Made by a program: the position numbers and the translations under genes
NCBI GenBank assembly: GCA_002498925.1
Contig: DAJH01000042.1
Location: 1 to 34,672, forward strand
Source of the DNA: Euryarchaeota archaeon UBA173
Lineage (GTDB): Archaea; Thermoplasmatota; Poseidoniia; Poseidoniales; Thalassarchaeaceae
Reading direction: 5' to 3'
DNA length: 34,672 nt
In this document: one piece after another, positions 33,201 to 34,672 of the stretch
How the letters are laid out: every line of letters starts with the position of its first letter
Position numbering within the stretch: the stretch's first letter is position 1
The notes under the pieces: generated by a model
What the model saw: the letters and a program-made list of their open reading frames with translations, nothing else
What the model was told of the DNA's origin: nothing
Database searches by the model: none

Positions 33201-33963
33201 CTCTTCGCTTCTCGACGTTGATTGGCTTCCTTACGCCGTCCTTCTGTGAGAATATCTTCGCCACTTCGGTCTCATGGGCGTACTTCTTATTCTTCTCAAC
33301 GGTGACCCGGTTGGGTGCCAGATCCTCCATGGAAATCAGGACTCTCTCGGTTCCATTGATTATGAAATATCCACCTGGATCCAGGGGGTCCTCGCCTGCC
33401 TTCCTCAGGAGTTTCTTCAGAGTATCTGCATCCTCAGGTATTGTTGTGGGTGATAGTTTCCGGGACTTCTCCTGAGTTCCTGCGATGTGATCGGGGTGAA
33501 GATTGCACCTAGCTGATCGAACCATGATTGGAAGGTTTCCAATGTGGACTCCTTCCTCTTCGATGAATCCTAGGTCGGCACCGTCGGTTGTTGGGAGGTC
33601 ATCCCTGTATATCTTGAAATCCATGTATATGGGAGAGAAGTATGTTAGTTTCCTGAGTCTGCACTCTAGAGGGGTGGCTGGATGCTCCGCACCATTGGCC
33701 TCACGGACCGTTGGTGCTCCGAGTCTAATCGCCTTCATCCTGATGTAAATTTCCTTATCGAGTACGTCGAGTTTGATCATTCCCCCTCCGTCTTCTCCTC
33801 CGGGAACCTCTGCCAAGGGGTCGTCACTACCGATCCTTATTCCCCTGACTATTTTCTCCATCCTACTGGTCCTTCCATCACCAGGTACACAGTCGTTGTA
33901 GGACGCTAATTGGTGGTTCACCATGCTTCTATGCGCGAAATAACTCTTTACTATCTCCTTCAT
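30247..33963 (-). CDS. rpoB: DNA-directed RNA polymerase subunit B (unsplit)
   Basis: A 1238-residue single-chain B. Methanogens and halophiles split it into B'' and B'; the unsplit form agrees with Thermoplasmatota. The protrusion/lobe half has ERVLISMEDLAPNR. The catalytic half has GDKFASRHGQKG (992-1003), followed by SRMTVAHVLEM and RQPTEGRARQGGLRFGEMER. The C-terminal clamp zinc site is C1178-x4-C1183 with C1198-x2-C1201. I use the ATG at 33963, preceded by GAGGTGG. The frame is open nine codons further to a TTG, but that would run into rpoH. rpoH ends 10 bp upstream. Confidence 0.97.
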   Translation of the reverse strand: MKEIVKSYFAHRSMVNHQLASYNDCVPGDGRTSRMEKIVRGIRIGSDDPLAEVPGGEDGGGMIKLDVLDKEIYIRMKAIRLGAPTVREANGAEHPATPLECRLRKLTYFSPIYMDFKIYRDDLPTTDGADLGFIEEEGVHIGNLPIMVRSARCNLHPDHIAGTQEKSRKLSPTTIPEDADTLKKLLRKAGEDPLDPGGYFIINGTERVLISMEDLAPNRVTVEKNKKYAHETEVAKIFSQKDGVRKPINVEKRRDGMLMVKIPSAGTTAIPVVLLMRALGMENDRDIFSAIAGPVEAMKYTVANLNDVKDNPEYGVDNTEEAMAWLEKKFAAGQQKEYRESRIQNLLDKELLPHLGSDDEVRTKKAIFLGRIVRQVLEMAITNRDPNDKDHYANKRVRLAGDLMEDLFRVGVQGLARDLKYQLERHHNRKRELKINSCLRPDVLTSKIMHALATGNWVGGRSGVSQLLDRTTYLASLSHMRRVTSPLVRSQPHFEARDLHPTHWGRLCPNETPEGQNCGLVKNAAQMIDVSEEVAEGDVKELLVEAGVDPSPEGWADGSRIHVNGDIFGLHKRPNKLVSQFKRRRRSGRIRPEVSIRHDTENRDVFINTDRGRIMRPLLVLEDGTLTLSKFHLEGLRSGEINFSDLVSSGVIEWVDAEEEEDLLVAPRPFDLPEVSPKNKRPIDPSMVTWMNLGDEEISKARLSVDVKMPDGSTVTEKFSVPLNYHQEDIDVLRKKEKKGHTVLVYTHVEIDPQLILGVCAALVPYPEHNSTPRVTGGTAMVKQSLGLPSANYRLRPDTRAHIMHYPQRSLVGTRAMDTTNFNSRPGGQNLVVAIMSHHGYNMQDAVVMNKASIERALGRSTFVRTYNAENRRFPGGQEERIEVPGTGLDEIKGMKSFDSYSHLERDGLPVPEEYLTSGGSDSAVLVGKTSPPRFLEEAHGAFLQAQERRESSMMVRHGEHGWVDNVFVTESLDSGRLVRITLRTNKIPELGDKFASRHGQKGIIGRIVEENDMPFTSEGIVPDLIINPHAIPSRMTVAHVLEMIGGKVGAMEARRIDGTAFTGEKEESLRSGLLRNGFNHTGREKMVSGETGEEYPAEVFVGVIYYQRLHHLVSSKLHARSRGRVQILTRQPTEGRARQGGLRFGEMERDCLISHGASMVIKDRLLDESDGWPLMVCNTPRCGHIAYYDWKRRTTVCPSCGDRADVHSVQTSYAFKLLLDEMKSLGVAMRLELEDRR

Positions 33964-33973
33964 CCATTCCACC

Positions 33974-34591
33974 TCAGTTGCTCTCCACAATTAGTCGGTA
34001 AGCGGTACTAGCGCCCGCTGACCTGCTGTATCTTACTACCTTCACGACCCTGTTTCTCAGCCAACCTGCGGGATAGTCGTCTTCCCTCGTTCCCTCTTCG
34101 ATCTCGTTCCGCCTCTTTTCTTCCTCGATCTCCTTTATGGCCTGGACGGCTGGATCTGTGATGAGTATCTTTGGAAGTAGTTCCTTGGCTAGACGGGTGT
34201 CCCCATGACTGTCCTTCTCAAGCATGCCCCAAGGAGATAGTATTCCTTCCTCATCTTCCTCAGGGATCAAGTTGTGATGAGGGACGAGATGGTGATTTAG
34301 GACGTTGAATCTGTCTTCCCCCAGGGGGATGTCTTCATCCAGTAGGGCGCTTCTAGAAATCGTAACCCTGCCAGTCCTGCTCCTCCTCCTAGATGCGGCC
34401 TGCTCTCTGATAATGCCCATTATTTTGTCAATCTCGGGAGAGCCAGTCTCCAAGTCTGTCTTCTTGGCGACCTCTTCTACAGTCATCCTCTTGATGGCAT
34501 CCATGTTTGCATCATCGGCGAGTTTGTGTGCGTGCTCCTCCGAGACGCCCAATTCTATTAGTCTCTTTTTTGTTGAGCTTTTGACTGCCAT
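33974..34591 (-). CDS. rpoH: DNA-directed RNA polymerase subunit H with N-terminal helical extension
   Basis: A 205-residue protein; archaeal RpoH is normally about 75-85. The RpoH (Rpb5 C-terminal) domain covers 93-204: FNVLNHHLVPHHNLIPEE, then LLPKILITDPAV, and VVKVVRYSRSAGASTAYRL. It contains an acidic insertion near 152-172. Residues 1-60 are an added helical module (KKRLIELGVSEEHAHKLADD, then MTVEEVAKKTDL), followed by a basic linker with RRRSRTGR. This module is homologous to the start of RpoA'': 23 of the first 50 residues are identical without gaps. It is the first gene of the polymerase operon, 50 bp after a tRNA on the same strand. Confidence 0.95.
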   Translation of the reverse strand: MAVKSSTKKRLIELGVSEEHAHKLADDANMDAIKRMTVEEVAKKTDLETGSPEIDKIMGIIREQAASRRRSRTGRVTISRSALLDEDIPLGEDRFNVLNHHLVPHHNLIPEEDEEGILSPWGMLEKDSHGDTRLAKELLPKILITDPAVQAIKEIEEEKRRNEIEEGTREDDYPAGWLRNRVVKVVRYSRSAGASTAYRLIVESN

Positions 34592-34599
34592 GTGCGTTC

Positions 34600-34626
34600 C
34601 CCCTGGCCAGCAAAATCAGGGGCCAG
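34600..34626 (-). promoter_or_regulatory. Two mutually exclusive inverted repeats upstream of rpoH
   Basis: CCCCTG (34600-34605) pairs with CAGGGG (34617-34622), and CTGGCC (34603-34608) pairs with GGCCAG (34621-34626). The arms overlap, so only one hairpin can form at a time. They lie 9-35 nt before the rpoH start and may be leader structures or part of the tRNA-rpoH spacer. No clear TATA element is visible in the 50-bp gap, so the promoter may lie upstream of the tRNA. Confidence 0.3.
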
Positions 34627-34641
34627 TGCTACGTTCAGGAG

Positions 34642-34672
34642 AGGGCCCGGGGGGATTCGAACCCCCGGCCAC
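34642..34672 (-). tRNA. tRNA, 3' part only (cut by window edge)
   Basis: On the minus strand the sequence runs from the variable loop into a T arm, GGGGG-TTCGAAT-CCCCC, then the acceptor strand CGGGCCC and a T as discriminator. CCA is not encoded. The anticodon arm is outside the window, so identity cannot be read. The acceptor strand would pair perfectly with the 5' part found at positions 16-22. Confidence 0.8.

Noticed and set aside
1..34672. CRISPR array, insertion sequence or integrated prophage
   Set aside because: I saw no regularly spaced repeats, transposase or integrase. The tRNA halves at the ends flank core housekeeping genes, not element genes, so tRNA-targeted integration is unlikely.

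Overview
The window looks like a piece of chromosome from an uncultured euryarchaeon of the Thermoplasmatota, most likely a Marine Group II/III-type (Poseidoniales-like) lineage. The evidence is an archaeal RNA polymerase operon with an unsplit RpoB and a split RpoA'/RpoA'', archaeal eS1 and eL30, aCPSF1, a proteasome beta subunit, archaeal SepF, ZPR1 and archaeal-type TrpRS. These sit beside bacterial-looking genes (PlsC acyltransferase, ThyA plus FolA, an Asp-box lipoprotein), a mixture reported for these marine archaea. The taxon is inferred from gene content, not from a search. The DNA is very gene dense: no gap reaches 300 bp, several convergent pairs have zero or negative spacing, and many co-directional genes overlap by 1-14 nt.

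Layout. 1-22: 5' part of a tRNA (minus). 57-826: small zinc-ribbon protein and a small membrane protein. 827-3445: psmB followed by aCPSF1 (minus). 3608-4606: sepF and zpr1 (plus). 4607-7146: trpS divergent from a saccharopine-dehydrogenase-like oxidoreductase. 7166-9160: an exported single-span protein divergent from a PlsC-type acyltransferase. 9206-10933: thyA, folA and a DoxX-like membrane protein. 10923-14589 (minus): eS1 with a C-terminal SAP domain, a PNP/MTAP-family phosphorylase, a MazG-like pyrophosphohydrolase and an Asp-box lipoprotein. 14677-16548 (plus): COG1325-type RNA-binding protein, a 7Fe ferredoxin and pdxS.

16549-24249 is the least ordinary region. Four minus-strand genes (a membrane receptor-like protein with two cytoplasmic zinc ribbons, a DtxR-family iron-type regulator, a five-span membrane protein and a coiled-coil protein) face three plus-strand coiled-coil genes. 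A perfect 19-bp palindrome lies in the divergent promoter. All four coiled-coil proteins appear to be distant COG1340-type paralogues. I propose this as one divergently transcribed, metal-responsive locus of unknown function.

24246-34591 (minus) is the RNA polymerase operon rpoH-rpoB-rpoA1-rpoA2-rpl30e, followed by an unrecognised gene. Two features stand out. RpoH and RpoA'' carry homologous N-terminal helical modules (23 of the first 50 residues identical without gaps) that are absent from the usual forms of both subunits. RpoA' carries an apparent insertion of about 140 residues with a four-cysteine set in the dock region, just before the catalytic NADFDGD segment. The right end (34642-34672) is the 3' part of a tRNA whose acceptor strand is fully complementary to the 5' part at the left end.
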